DNA from: Methylococcaceae bacterium
GTDB taxonomy: Bacteria > Pseudomonadota > Gammaproteobacteria > Methylococcales > Methylococcaceae
Assembly (NCBI GenBank): GCA_004299145.1
Contig: SCQD01000004.1
Span: 1-42,665 of the forward strand
Direction: 5' to 3'
DNA length: 42,665 nt
The position numbers and the translations under genes are program-made. How positions within the stretch are numbered: position 1 is the first letter of the stretch; each line of letters starts with the position of its first letter. Shown in pieces: positions 16,576 to 26,204 of this stretch. Below the pieces are notes generated by a model. The model was not told the DNA's origin and did not search any database. It saw only the letters and a program-made list of their open reading frames with translations.

Positions 16576-17451
16576 TTATTCCAATGGAAATTCAGCGGGT
16601 ATGGAAATATTGGTGTCGATCAGGCGCAGATAATCGTGCCGCAAGCTTTCATAGCGGCGATAAAGCAGGTTATAGGCCTGGTTGCGCTGTTCAAGCTTCT
16701 TGGCCACTTCGGAGCTTTTTCTTTGCCAGAGCAGTTTTTGCTCCTGCAAGTCGCGCGTTTGGGCGATATTGCGCGCCGTCGCCGCCCGTAAATGGGAATT
16801 TTCCCGTTGCAGCGTCTCCAGATAGGGATCGGGTTGTGCCTGCTCTTTTTCCAGCCCTTCCAGCATGCCGCGAATGTTCCCGCTGTTCTCTTCCAGGCGC
16901 ACCATGACGTCCCGCAAGCCTTTCATTTCCGACTTGTCGCCCATTTGCCGCTGCACATAGGACAACAACTCCTGGTTGGAGTCCTGAATGTGCGAAAACT
17001 TGCCCTGCATCACTCTCAGCAGATTGCTTTTATAATCGGTCAGCGCGGTAATCTGCTGATTTTGCTGCGCCAGCAGGTCTTCCACCGCTTGCAACTCCTT
17101 GAGCGTCTGCGGATCTTCCGCCGCTAACGCGGGTTCCACCGCTAATGGCGCCGCCACCGACGGTGGATGCAGCAGCTCCTGCCAGAGCACTTGCCAGCTT
17201 TCAAGGTTGCCGGGCGGCGGCTCGTCGGCCAGCCGCTCCAGAATATCCAGGCAGCCGCCGCTGACGTTGGCCGCGGCTTTGTCTTTAAGCGTGGCGCGCC
17301 GATGCTCCTTGAGAAACCGATCGAACGCTTTCCAGACTTCTTGCAGCCGCCGCTCGGTTTTGCTCAAGCGCCAATACCACCAAGCAGCCAGCGGCAGCAA
17401 AATGACCACCAATTCCAGCAAACCATATAACAACAAAGTACTCTGGCTCAT
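16576..17451 (-). CDS. Membrane-anchored coiled-coil protein, unknown
   Basis: I do not recognise a named family for this 291-residue protein. One N-terminal hydrophobic segment (about 5-27) anchors it in the membrane. The rest is mostly helical and charged, with long coiled-coil stretches (about 120-150 and 185-285; for example LKELQAVEDLLAQQNQQI and LQRENSHLRA). It sits between the VWA and ODP genes in a tight minus-strand operon, so it may link the periplasmic VWA protein to cytoplasmic signalling. That link is a guess from context. Confidence 0.75.
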   Translation of the reverse strand: MSQSTLLLYGLLELVVILLPLAAWWYWRLSKTERRLQEVWKAFDRFLKEHRRATLKDKAAANVSGGCLDILERLADEPPPGNLESWQVLWQELLHPPSVAAPLAVEPALAAEDPQTLKELQAVEDLLAQQNQQITALTDYKSNLLRVMQGKFSHIQDSNQELLSYVQRQMGDKSEMKGLRDVMVRLEENSGNIRGMLEGLEKEQAQPDPYLETLQRENSHLRAATARNIAQTRDLQEQKLLWQRKSSEVAKKLEQRNQAYNLLYRRYESLRHDYLRLIDTNISIPAEFPLE

Positions 17452-17468
17452 ACCGACGGCCCTCCCCG

Positions 17469-18911
17469 TTACAAACGTTTGCGGATATTGACGTGCCAGT
17501 AAACGGCGGCCGCCACGATAGGCAACAGCGCCAGATTGATCCAGACCAGCGCGATCAGTGAAGCGGCATCCGAATCATCATCGCCTGACGATGGCGGTGA
17601 CGCCGGCGTTTCCGCTTTCGGCAGAGCCGCCACGGTCAAGCCGTGTTTCTTGATGCGCCGCAAGTTTTTGGCCTCCGCCTCGACCGTGATCAGATAAGCG
17701 CCGGGCTCCAACCGGGGCAGCGTTTGCTCGAAACGGCCGTCGCCATCTTTATCCGCCAGCTCAATCACAACATCCGGCACTCTCTGGTCGTTGAGCCGGC
17801 TGATTTTAGCCTGGATGTGCAGCGCAGGCGCTTTCAACACCTCGCCATTGCCCCGGTCCAGCCACGCCCGGAGCGTCGGCGTGGGCGATGCGCCGATATC
17901 GAGCAACGTCGGCGCTTCCACGCGCAAAGAAACATCACTCATGATGTAGGCCTTGCCGGCGTGCTCGCCAGCGGGCTGTTGTATCTGCCAATCCCCGTGC
18001 TGCGGATGGTCCATGTCCACCAACTGGTAACCCTGGCCGCTGGTCCAGCGGACGTCCGGCTGATTGCTCGCGGCGTCGATCAAATCCCCTTGCGGCGTTA
18101 CCAGCGCCACGTTGCCGGTTGTCCCAGGTTTGTTTTGGAGCAACAGCGACAAAGAACTGACGTGTTCGTCCACGTGCACGACGCGGTCGACCGGCAGCAT
18201 GTCCGGCTGCTCCAGTATTTCGAAGAGGGTGGTAAACAAGTCGGAAAGTTGTTCGGGCTGGGCGGCGATCATCGCCAAACCGCCCGTAAGCTCGGCAATT
18301 TCCCGTAAAAATCGGGCATCCACGTGCTCGCTGAATGCAATGGTAAAAACGCGAATTCCGGCCGCCTGCAATTGCGCCGCCGTTTGCTGCAGTACCTGTG
18401 TCTGCCGGCCTTGGTTTTCTGCATTACTGCCGACATTCGTGATACCGTCGGAAAACAGCAGAACCACCGGGCGATAATTTTCACCGGACTGTGGGGTGAG
18501 CGTTTGCAACGCCGCTTCGAGAGGAGGCAGAAAATCGGTGCCGACGTTTGTGTGTTTGACGATCTCTTTGGCAAAGTTCGCTACCTTGCGCCGCTGCTCA
18601 TCGTCCAAATGCAGCAGTTCGGTCTGATCGCGCACGTGGCTGTCGAAACCCAAAATTTGCACGCGGGATTGGGCGGGCAACAGTTTGAGCAATAGTTCCA
18701 CCGCTTTGGGCAGCAAGCGCTGCGGATCGCTGACCGCCATGCTGGCCGAAGTGTCCATTTCCAGCACGATATACAGGGGCGGGGCATCGCGCTCGGTTGC
18801 GATGGCACTTTGTGGCAGACATGGCAAAAACGACCAGACGATAAAAGCCGCCCACGCCGCTACAGCAGAAAACGATATTGATTGCCGCACGATAGCACTC
18901 CTTACTGTCAT
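17469..18911 (-). CDS. Exported VWA-domain protein with C-terminal membrane anchor
   Basis: Starting at ATG 18911 gives 480 residues with an N-terminal signal peptide (hydrophobic 13-33, likely cut near Ala38). A further upstream in-frame start at 19007 would bury the signal peptide and is rejected. The VWA domain (about 45-225) has a complete MIDAS: Asp53-Thr-Ser55-Ala-Ser57 in EMDTSASM, the Thr in NVGTDFLPP and the Asp in LLFSDGI. A beta-rich part follows with KDGDGRFEQTLP, then an acidic linker and a transmembrane helix near the C-terminus (LIALVWINLALLPIVAAAVYW). This places the metal-dependent adhesion-type domain in the periplasm. It is the first gene of the VWA/coiled-coil/ODP operon. 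The ligand is unknown. Confidence 0.88.
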   Translation of the reverse strand: MTVRSAIVRQSISFSAVAAWAAFIVWSFLPCLPQSAIATERDAPPLYIVLEMDTSASMAVSDPQRLLPKAVELLLKLLPAQSRVQILGFDSHVRDQTELLHLDDEQRRKVANFAKEIVKHTNVGTDFLPPLEAALQTLTPQSGENYRPVVLLFSDGITNVGSNAENQGRQTQVLQQTAAQLQAAGIRVFTIAFSEHVDARFLREIAELTGGLAMIAAQPEQLSDLFTTLFEILEQPDMLPVDRVVHVDEHVSSLSLLLQNKPGTTGNVALVTPQGDLIDAASNQPDVRWTSGQGYQLVDMDHPQHGDWQIQQPAGEHAGKAYIMSDVSLRVEAPTLLDIGASPTPTLRAWLDRGNGEVLKAPALHIQAKISRLNDQRVPDVVIELADKDGDGRFEQTLPRLEPGAYLITVEAEAKNLRRIKKHGLTVAALPKAETPASPPSSGDDDSDAASLIALVWINLALLPIVAAAVYWHVNIRKRL

Positions 18912-19082
18912 TACACTGGTTGGAAATTCGGCGTCGCATACCCATAGTATTGCCGCCAAATGGGTGATGGGGCCAAACCCCGGGTTGACAATCATAACAA
19001 AAAGCACATCAATACCTGCACGGACTTTGTTTTCAAACCGTCTGCAACAGCGGTTTCCCGAACCCCATCAGGTAGCCACGCC

Positions 19083-21383
19083 ATGCCCCCAACCCCCGCC
19101 TGCCACCGCTATCGCATCCTGATCGTCGACGACCAGCCGGCCAATATCCAGCTGCTGCATCAGACGCTCAAGCACGAATACGACGTCTCCATGGCGACCA
19201 GCGGCCAACAAGCCATCGATTTTTGCCAACGCAAACTGCCCGACCTGGTACTGTTGGATGTGCAGATGCCGGGCATGGACGGCTATGAAGTCTGCCGCAG
19301 GCTGAAGGAAGAACCGGCAACCCGCGACGTGCCGATCATATTCATCACCGCCCGCGACGGGGTGGAAGACCAGACACGGGGCTTGGAAACCGGCGCCGTG
19401 GACTTCATCACCAAACCGGTCAATCCGCTGGTGGTGCTGGCCCGAATGCGCACCCACCTGGCGCTCAAGCACGAAGCGGATATGCAGATCGGACAGCTGA
19501 TCGCCAATATCCCCGGCGCGTTTTACCGGCGCTCGCGCCAGGATTTTTGGCGCTTCGACTTTCTCAGCGAGCGCTTCGAAGAAATTACCGGCTACCTGGC
19601 CGAAACATTCAGCGGGGCCGGTGGACGCGATTTGCGTGAACTCGTTCAAGACGGCGACCACGACGCCATCGTCGGGGAAATGCAGCAAGCCGTGGCACAA
19701 AACCGCATTTACCAGTTCGATTACCGCTTGTCGCATCAAGACGGCTCGACCCGCTGGGTCCACGAACGCGGTCGCGGCATTGTCGACGATCAGGGGGCGC
19801 TGAAATGCCTGGAAGGGGCGATTTTCGACATCACCGAGCGCAAACTGCGCGAGGATGAAGCGCGCCGCGCCCGCCGCGAAGCCGAGCGCGCCAACCGCTC
19901 CAAAAGCGAGTTCCTGGCCAGCATGAGCCATGAAATCCGCACGCCCATGAACGCCATTCTCGGTTTTTCCGAGCTCCTGTCCCATCAAATCAAAGACCCC
20001 CAGCAAAGCGAATATTTGACCGCCATCCGGCAAAGTGGCAAAGCGCTGCTGACTTTGATCAACGACATCCTGGATTTATCCAAGATCGAGGCCGGGCGCC
20101 TGGATTTACACTATGCGGCGATGAACCCGGGTTCCCTGCTGCACGAAATGGAAACGATCTTTCGCTTCAAGGCGCAAGAAAAAGCCCTGGCATTGCGCAT
20201 CGTCGTTGCGGATGACATCCCTGCCCTCATCCACATGGACGAAGCGCGCCTGCGCCAGGTTTTGCTGAACCTGTTGGGCAACGCCGTCAAATTTACCGAA
20301 GCCGGCTCGGTCACGCTGACGCTGGAGTGCAGCGAGCGCCGCACCGAACAGTGCGGCCTGATTTTCAGGGTCGCCGACACCGGCATCGGCATCCCGCAGG
20401 ACAAACTGCAGATGATTTTCGACCCTTTCGAACAAATCGAGCGCGGCGTCTGCTATGGGGGCACGGGGCTGGGACTGGCGATCAGCCGGCGCCTGACGGC
20501 GATGATGGGCGGCGAAATACGGGTGGAAAGCACGCCGGGACGCGGCAGCACTTTCAGCGTGCTGTTGCCGGCGTTGAAAATTCCGTCGCCTGACGTAGCC
20601 GGCGAGGCTGAGCCGCCGGCGCCATTGCCGGAAGTCTGTTGCTTCCGTCCCGCCACCTTGCTGCTGGTCGACGACCAGAAAATCAACCGCGACTTGCTGA
20701 AAGCTTATCTCGCCCCCCATCCCGAACTCACCGTCCTGGAAGCCGAAAACGGCCGGGAGGCCATCGATCTTGCCCTGGAACATCGCCCGCAACTGGTGGT
20801 AATGGACGTTAAAATGCCGGTCATGAACGGTATCGACGCCAGCCGTTTCATGAAACAGCACGAGCAGTTGCATACCATCCCCATCATCATCGCATCCGCG
20901 TCGGTGATGAACGAGCAGAAGCAGGAGTTTCTGCGCGTTGCGGACGGTTTTATCGCCAAGCCCATTTCCCGCAACGGGGTGTTGCAGATTTTGTCGCGCC
21001 ACCTGAAATCCGCGACCGGTTGCGGCCGGCCGCCGCTGCCCGAAGCAGCGGCAGCCCCGCCGGCAACGCAGGAGGAGGAGGACCTGGCGGGACTGTGGGC
21101 GGAACTGGACCCACAGTGGACGGATGCCTGGCGGAAGCTGACGGCGAATCCCGCCGTCGACATCGGCGCCTGGATGCGATACGGCGATAACCTGCGGGAA
21201 ATCGGTAAGCGGCATCGCTATGCGCCTTTGACGGCTTTCGGCGAGCAAATCCAAAAAAACGCCACACAGTGCGATATTCTCGCGTTGTCCGCAACCGCCG
21301 GCGCTTTTCCCGGCTTAATGTCCAAAATAAAAAGTGGGGGCAGCCAAAGCCGCCGCGTTAACGGAATTATTAAGGCTTCTTGA
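19083..21383 (+). CDS. Soluble hybrid histidine kinase (REC-PAS-HK-REC)
   Basis: ATG 19083 was chosen because the receiver domain begins directly after it ([12 protein letters not shown]); an upstream start at 18960 would add 41 unstructured residues. The 766-residue protein has REC1 (about 11-125, Asp59 in [11 protein letters not shown]), PAS (about 140-265), HisKA with [11 protein letters not shown] (His283), HATPase ([15 protein letters not shown]) and REC2 (about 525-640, Asp575 in [12 protein letters not shown]). A helical C-terminal extension of about 100 residues is of unknown function and lacks a recognisable HPt histidine motif. No transmembrane segment is present, so it is cytoplasmic. 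Its TGA directly abuts the ATG of the next gene, so the two are co-translated and probably partners. Confidence 0.93.
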   Translation: MPPTPACHRYRILIVDDQPANIQLLHQTLKHEYDVSMATSGQQAIDFCQRKLPDLVLLDVQMPGMDGYEVCRRLKEEPATRDVPIIFITARDGVEDQTRGLETGAVDFITKPVNPLVVLARMRTHLALKHEADMQIGQLIANIPGAFYRRSRQDFWRFDFLSERFEEITGYLAETFSGAGGRDLRELVQDGDHDAIVGEMQQAVAQNRIYQFDYRLSHQDGSTRWVHERGRGIVDDQGALKCLEGAIFDITERKLREDEARRARREAERANRSKSEFLASMSHEIRTPMNAILGFSELLSHQIKDPQQSEYLTAIRQSGKALLTLINDILDLSKIEAGRLDLHYAAMNPGSLLHEMETIFRFKAQEKALALRIVVADDIPALIHMDEARLRQVLLNLLGNAVKFTEAGSVTLTLECSERRTEQCGLIFRVADTGIGIPQDKLQMIFDPFEQIERGVCYGGTGLGLAISRRLTAMMGGEIRVESTPGRGSTFSVLLPALKIPSPDVAGEAEPPAPLPEVCCFRPATLLLVDDQKINRDLLKAYLAPHPELTVLEAENGREAIDLALEHRPQLVVMDVKMPVMNGIDASRFMKQHEQLHTIPIIIASASVMNEQKQEFLRVADGFIAKPISRNGVLQILSRHLKSATGCGRPPLPEAAAAPPATQEEEDLAGLWAELDPQWTDAWRKLTANPAVDIGAWMRYGDNLREIGKRHRYAPLTAFGEQIQKNATQCDILALSATAGAFPGLMSKIKSGGSQSRRVNGIIKAS

Positions 21384-22310
21384 ATGAGCGACAAATACAA
21401 CATTCTGATCGTCGACGACAATCCGCAAAACCTGAAAGTGCTCGGCGCCACGCTCATCGAAGCCGGCTATGACATCCATATCGCGCAAAGTGGCGAACAA
21501 GCCCTCAAAGCCGTCGAGCCGCTGGCCCCCGACCTGATACTGCTGGACATCATGATGCCGGGGATGGACGGTTACGAAGTCTGCCGCAGGCTCAAAGCCG
21601 ACCCGCTCACCGAGCAGATCCCGGTAATTTTTCTGACCGCCAAGGTCGAAGAGGACGACGTGGTCCAAGGCTTGGAACTCGGAGCCGTCGACTACGTCAC
21701 CAAGCCGTTTAATATCGCAATCTTATTGGCACGGGTCAAAACCCACGTGCGCCTGGGGACACGCCAGAGGATGCTGTTCGAACAGGCCAACATCGATAGC
21801 TTGAGCCTGTTGCCCAATCGCCGCCGTTTCGACAGCGTGCTGACCATCGAATGGCGCAAAGCCTTGCATGGCAAATTTCCGTTGGCGCTCATCCTGCTGG
21901 AAATCGATTTTTTCAAAAACCTCACCGATATATTGGGGGACTGCGAAGGCGACGATCTCATTCGCTGGCTGGCGGCGATGCTTGACGAAGCGGTTTTGCC
22001 ATCCGGCCACTTCCTGGCGCGTTACGACGCTGAAAAATTCGCCATACTGCTGACCGATAGCGGATTGCAAACCGCACTGGAATTTGCCGAAACCTTGCAT
22101 ACGAGCGTATTCCAGGCGGGCTACTCCCACCCGTCATCCCCGCTCGCCGACTGCGTCACCGTCAGTCTCGGCGTTGCCTGCATGCAGCCGCAACCGGCGC
22201 TGCAACCGTCCGAGCTGATCAAAGCCGCGGATCAGCAATTGGTCTTGGCCAAACAGCATGGACGTAACCGGGTGTATCCGCAATCCGCCGGTCAGGGCGG
22301 CGAGCCTTGA
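21384..22310 (+). CDS. Response regulator with degenerate GGDEF domain
   Basis: This 308-residue protein has an N-terminal receiver (about 5-120, Asp55 in [11 protein letters not shown], Lys in YVTKPF) and a C-terminal diguanylate-cyclase-like domain (about 135-300). The signature expected as GGDEF or GGEEF reads DAEKF (215-219, in [11 protein letters not shown]), so catalysis is almost certainly lost, although some upstream positions ([16 protein letters not shown]) are retained. It may act as a c-di-GMP or protein-binding output, or as an inactive decoy. It starts immediately after the hybrid kinase stop codon, so phosphotransfer from that kinase is the obvious hypothesis. Confidence 0.9.
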   Translation: MSDKYNILIVDDNPQNLKVLGATLIEAGYDIHIAQSGEQALKAVEPLAPDLILLDIMMPGMDGYEVCRRLKADPLTEQIPVIFLTAKVEEDDVVQGLELGAVDYVTKPFNIAILLARVKTHVRLGTRQRMLFEQANIDSLSLLPNRRRFDSVLTIEWRKALHGKFPLALILLEIDFFKNLTDILGDCEGDDLIRWLAAMLDEAVLPSGHFLARYDAEKFAILLTDSGLQTALEFAETLHTSVFQAGYSHPSSPLADCVTVSLGVACMQPQPALQPSELIKAADQQLVLAKQHGRNRVYPQSAGQGGEP

Positions 22311-22359
22311 GGGTTGCCATGGAAGTCGCGGCAACCTTGTGCGCTGACGCGCTCACCCC

Positions 22360-24810
22360 CTAAATGACCACCATATCAGCCGCAGTCAGTTCCGGATGCG
22401 TGGCCGTGCCCAGTATGCAAACGGGCAAGGCGGCGCCTGCGCCACTGCCGTCGGCGTCGTAGAACAAGGCGCCGGTGGCCGCTTTGTAAAACAGGTAATC
22501 GTCGGCGTCGACGACTCTGCCGATGCGGAAATGCTGCGCCGCCAATTCGCCGGTAACCTCCAGGCTGCTGAATATCGCCTGGTCCAATTCGAGGGTGTCC
22601 TCGGCAACATCGAAGTCGAGCACGAGGTCCAGGTTGGCCTTGGCGTTCAAGGCGCTGGTGAAACGAAAGCCGTCACCGCCGCCGCCGCCGCTGAGGCTGT
22701 CGTCGCCGAAGCCGCCGTTGATCACGTTGGCATTGCCGTCGCCGCTCAATGCGTCGCTATGGCGGCTGCCGACCAGATTTTCGAAACCTTGCAGCCTGTC
22801 GGTGCCGGAACCTCCGCTGGCTTGTACTTCGAGCACCGCCAGGCTGATGCTCACGCCGACTTCGCCGGCCACGCCGACGCGGTAGGACAGCGTGTCGATG
22901 CCGTCACCGCCGTCCAGCAGGTTGTTGCCGCTGCCTGCGTATATCAGGTTATCCAGCGCATTGCCGGTAATTCCGGTGATGCCCTCCCCCACCACGCCGT
23001 TTTCGACGTGCTTGGGCAGGGTGTAGGCCACCAGGTGGCTGGTTACGCCGTCCACACCGCCGGTTGCGGTTTCAAAAACCCGGTCGGCGGGATCGTCCAC
23101 CACATACACGTCGTCGCCGTTGCCGCCTGCCAGCCGGTCCGCACCGCCGCCGCCGTTGAGCAGGTCTTTGCCGTTGCCGCCGAGCAGGCTGTCGGCGCCC
23201 GCCCCACCGTTCAGCAAGTCGCGGCGATTGTCGCCGGCCAGGCGATCAGTACCCACGCCGCCGGTCAGCCTGTCGTTGCCGTTGCCGCCGCGCATGCGAT
23301 CCGCGCCATTGCCGCCGAGCTGCGCGTCGTTGCCGACGCCGCCGAGCATGCGGTCGGCGCCGTTGCCGCCGTACAGCAGGTCGTTGCCCTGGTTGCCTTT
23401 GAGTATGTCGTTGCCCTGGTTGCCGGCCAGCGTGTCGTTGCCGCGCAAACCGCGCAGGGTATCCCGGCTGCCGGCCAGCGCGCCGTCGCCGGTCAGGTTG
23501 TCTTTGCCGTCGCTGCCGGTGACCAGGGTAACCTGGTAAACAAAAGGATTGGCGGCCAGAAAAATGTCCGACCATTTGCCGTCGTTGTCGCCAGGCACCA
23601 GGTTGGTGGCGTAGCTTTCGAATGCCACGAAACGCCCGTTGGCGGACAGACTGGGGTTGTAGCTGGCCTGATTGCCTTCGCTGCCGTCCGCGGCCACCGA
23701 CAGGCGCACGATGGCGCCGGTTTTGCCGTCTTTGATGAAGATATCCGATACGCCGTTGTCATCGCCGGCCACCAGGTTGTCGGCGTCGCTACGAAACGCC
23801 ACGTAGCGCCCCGCCGCCGAAATGCTGGGCGTGTAACTGCCGCCGTTGCCTGGCAACCCCGTTGCATCGGCGGATATCAGCGTAACGGCGCCGGTCTGGA
23901 GGTCTTTGCTGAATACGTCCGGCACGCCGTTGCCGTCTTCCGGCGCCAAGTTGTCGGCATCGCTACGGAAAGCCAGGTGCAAACCGTCGGCGGACAGGCT
24001 GGGCGTATAGCTGCCGTTGTTGGCCTGCGCGCCGCTGGACGTGGTGGACAACCGGCTGATGGCACCGCTCAGGAGGTTTTTGAGAAAAATGTCCGAGGCC
24101 TGGTTGCTGTCATCCTTCACCAGATTGCCGGCATCGCTGCGGAAAGCCAGCACGCTGCCGTCGGCGGACAAACTGGGCGTGTAGCTGCCGCCATCGCCCT
24201 GCTTGCCGTTCGCCGTGGTGGACAGCAGCAGGACGGCGCCGGTTTGAGTGTTTTTGACAAACACGTCGGCGGCGTCGTTGCCGTCGTCCGCCACCAGGTT
24301 GGCGGCGAGGCTGTCGAACGCGACGTAGCGCCCGTCGGCGGACAAGCTGGGGTTATCGGCCGTACCGTTGGCCGATGCGCCCTGCGCCGTGGTGGACACG
24401 GCGCTGACGGCGCCGGACAGGCCGTCTTCGAGCAGCACGTCCGGCACGCCGTTGTCGTTGCCGGGCACCAGATTGCCGGCATCGCTGGCAAACACGACGT
24501 AAGCGCCGTCGGCGGAAACGGCGGGATTGTAGCTGGCGTCATCGCCCGGCACGCCCTGGGCGGTTCGGGAAACCAGCGTGATGGCGCCGGTCGACAGGTT
24601 TTGCAGAAACACGTCGGCAACCGCGTTGCCGTCGCCCAGCACCAGATTGGCGGCATCGGTGCTGAACACGGCGTAGGTGGCGCGGGCGGTCAGGCCGGGG
24701 TTGAAATGATCGCGCTCGCCCGGCGGCGAAATCTGGCGGATTGCCGGTGCCGGTGCGAAAAAGCCGGCTGCGCTGGAAAGTTCTTTATCGGACATATGCG
24801 GCGGCGCCAT
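22360..24810 (-). CDS. Seven-bladed propeller fused to RTX repeats
   Basis: ATG 24810 gives 816 residues; ATG 24795 is an alternative. The frame extends further upstream but would overlap the preceding gene, so longer starts are rejected. Residues about 45-430 are seven tandem repeats of about 58 residues, each with SLSADGRYVAF, a DA.NLV.GD core and DVFLKN..TGA, as in TolB/PD40-like propellers. RTX nonapeptides follow (about 430-580: GGNGADRMRGGNGNDRL), then a spacer with further RTX motifs, and a C-terminal domain ending LTAADMVVI. Such architecture is typical of secreted, Ca2+-binding proteins of type I systems; no exporter is adjacent. It follows the HD-GYP gene by 20 bp. Function (adhesin, matrix or enzyme-like) is unknown. 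Confidence 0.88.
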   Translation of the reverse strand: MAPPHMSDKELSSAAGFFAPAPAIRQISPPGERDHFNPGLTARATYAVFSTDAANLVLGDGNAVADVFLQNLSTGAITLVSRTAQGVPGDDASYNPAVSADGAYVVFASDAGNLVPGNDNGVPDVLLEDGLSGAVSAVSTTAQGASANGTADNPSLSADGRYVAFDSLAANLVADDGNDAADVFVKNTQTGAVLLLSTTANGKQGDGGSYTPSLSADGSVLAFRSDAGNLVKDDSNQASDIFLKNLLSGAISRLSTTSSGAQANNGSYTPSLSADGLHLAFRSDADNLAPEDGNGVPDVFSKDLQTGAVTLISADATGLPGNGGSYTPSISAAGRYVAFRSDADNLVAGDDNGVSDIFIKDGKTGAIVRLSVAADGSEGNQASYNPSLSANGRFVAFESYATNLVPGDNDGKWSDIFLAANPFVYQVTLVTGSDGKDNLTGDGALAGSRDTLRGLRGNDTLAGNQGNDILKGNQGNDLLYGGNGADRMLGGVGNDAQLGGNGADRMRGGNGNDRLTGGVGTDRLAGDNRRDLLNGGAGADSLLGGNGKDLLNGGGGADRLAGGNGDDVYVVDDPADRVFETATGGVDGVTSHLVAYTLPKHVENGVVGEGITGITGNALDNLIYAGSGNNLLDGGDGIDTLSYRVGVAGEVGVSISLAVLEVQASGGSGTDRLQGFENLVGSRHSDALSGDGNANVINGGFGDDSLSGGGGGDGFRFTSALNAKANLDLVLDFDVAEDTLELDQAIFSSLEVTGELAAQHFRIGRVVDADDYLFYKAATGALFYDADGSGAGAALPVCILGTATHPELTAADMVVI

Positions 24811-24830
24811 GACGGGACGGAAAGGGATAT

Positions 24831-26144
24831 TCAAGCCAACTCGGCCAGACAGCGATCCACCAGAGCCACCCAGCGGCCAAACGCCGTAGACAGGGCTTTG
24901 GGTTCTATGGATTGGTAGACGGCGCGGTGGCGGTTGACGTCGTGCAGGATTTGCGCAAATTGAAAGAGGATTTCGCGCATCACGCGGGCGATTTTTTTGT
25001 GGTTCAAATCGCGCATCATGCGGGTGATTTTTTTCTGGTCTGCCGCTGTGTCCGGTTTGATCATCGCCAGCAGCGCATCCATATTGCCGAGATCCATGCC
25101 CACATTGGCCAGCGACTTGGGGATTTTGTGCATTTTCACGGCCAAAGGCGCCAGCTCCGATACATCGCCGATGGAGGGGGGCAATGCCTGCCAAGCGCTA
25201 TAAATTTCCTGGATTTTTTCCGCCATGTGCCGGGTTTTGTCCACCGACAGGAATTCCTCGGCGTGGTCCTTGCTGGATAATGCGGCGAGCAGGTTGATGA
25301 CGGTGTCCAAAAGCAGCGGATCGAACTGGGCCCGGCTGGATTTTAAAACCATTTCCAGGTATTCGTTGGATTCCTTTTGCGACAAGCCGGTAATCAGTTC
25401 GGCCAGAGCGACGATGCGTCCATTCTGGCCGACTTGAGCGCCTTTGAGGCCATTCGGGTAACCGCTGCCGTCCAGGCGTTCGTGGTGCTGCAATATCGGC
25501 AGGGTGACAGAGGGGTGATAGCTGGGAATGCCTTGCAGCAATGACACGGCGATGCACGGGTGTTCATACATTTGCCGCCACTCCGCCCAGGACAGTTTGC
25601 GCTTGCTGTCCAGCAGGGCGGGATCAATGAACAAATTGCCGAAATCGTGGCACAGGCCGATTATCGCCAACAATTCGAGGTCCGCCATCTCCAGCTTGGC
25701 GGACAGCCCCAGGCAGACGCAGGCCACCGAGACTTCCAGGGGGTGAGCGTAGTGCTCCGGCAATTGCCTGGCCAGCAAAGATAAAGCGTTGAGCACCAGC
25801 GGCGGCAATGACAAGCGGTTGTAGCAATCCAGCGCCGTACCGTAGCGTTGCGTGGCGCGCAGCAGCAGCTCCAGGTTGGGCGAACGCGACACCGCGCGCT
25901 GCATCTGTACTTTAATCGCCGGCACGCTGAGCGGTTCAGGAAAACGCAGGCTGGCAAGCAGCGGCTTGGCCAGCGCGTGCTCGCTGAGTTTTGCCAGTAC
26001 CCCGGCATCGATAGTGCGGCCTTTATCCAGCAAGCGCTCGCCCACCTCGGTATAGAGGGTCTCCGTAGTCATGATCGGCGGGCTGGTCAGGCAAAAATTG
26101 GCCAGGTGTTTGTAAAAATGCTGCTGTTGCTGCTGCGCAATCAC
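24831..26144 (-). CDS. HD-GYP family protein with N-terminal helical region
   Basis: GTG 26144 is proposed as the start because AGGGAG lies 6 nt before it; ATG 26072 is an alternative without a ribosome site. The 437-residue protein has an unassigned N-terminal half, then a HD-GYP-like domain: GLCHDFGNLFIDPALL (HD pair), HHERLDGSGYPNGLKG (second His pair and GYP) and IVALAELITGL. Metal-binding positions appear kept, so c-di-GMP hydrolysis is plausible, although spacing and flanking motifs diverge from the copy at 14333. The C-terminal 140 residues are helical and unassigned. It precedes the propeller-RTX gene by 20 bp, which suggests joint expression. Confidence 0.85.
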   Translation of the reverse strand: MIAQQQQQHFYKHLANFCLTSPPIMTTETLYTEVGERLLDKGRTIDAGVLAKLSEHALAKPLLASLRFPEPLSVPAIKVQMQRAVSRSPNLELLLRATQRYGTALDCYNRLSLPPLVLNALSLLARQLPEHYAHPLEVSVACVCLGLSAKLEMADLELLAIIGLCHDFGNLFIDPALLDSKRKLSWAEWRQMYEHPCIAVSLLQGIPSYHPSVTLPILQHHERLDGSGYPNGLKGAQVGQNGRIVALAELITGLSQKESNEYLEMVLKSSRAQFDPLLLDTVINLLAALSSKDHAEEFLSVDKTRHMAEKIQEIYSAWQALPPSIGDVSELAPLAVKMHKIPKSLANVGMDLGNMDALLAMIKPDTAADQKKITRMMRDLNHKKIARVMREILFQFAQILHDVNRHRAVYQSIEPKALSTAFGRWVALVDRCLAELA

Positions 26145-26204
26145 GTTGAACTCCCTGAAATAGCCGCACAAACTTCGGTATTTGGCGAGGAATAGGTTAA
26201 ATCG

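Noticed and set aside
22396-24918. Plus-strand 840-codon open frame
   Set aside because: It is antisense to the propeller-RTX gene; the repetitive GC-rich codons keep the opposite strand open.
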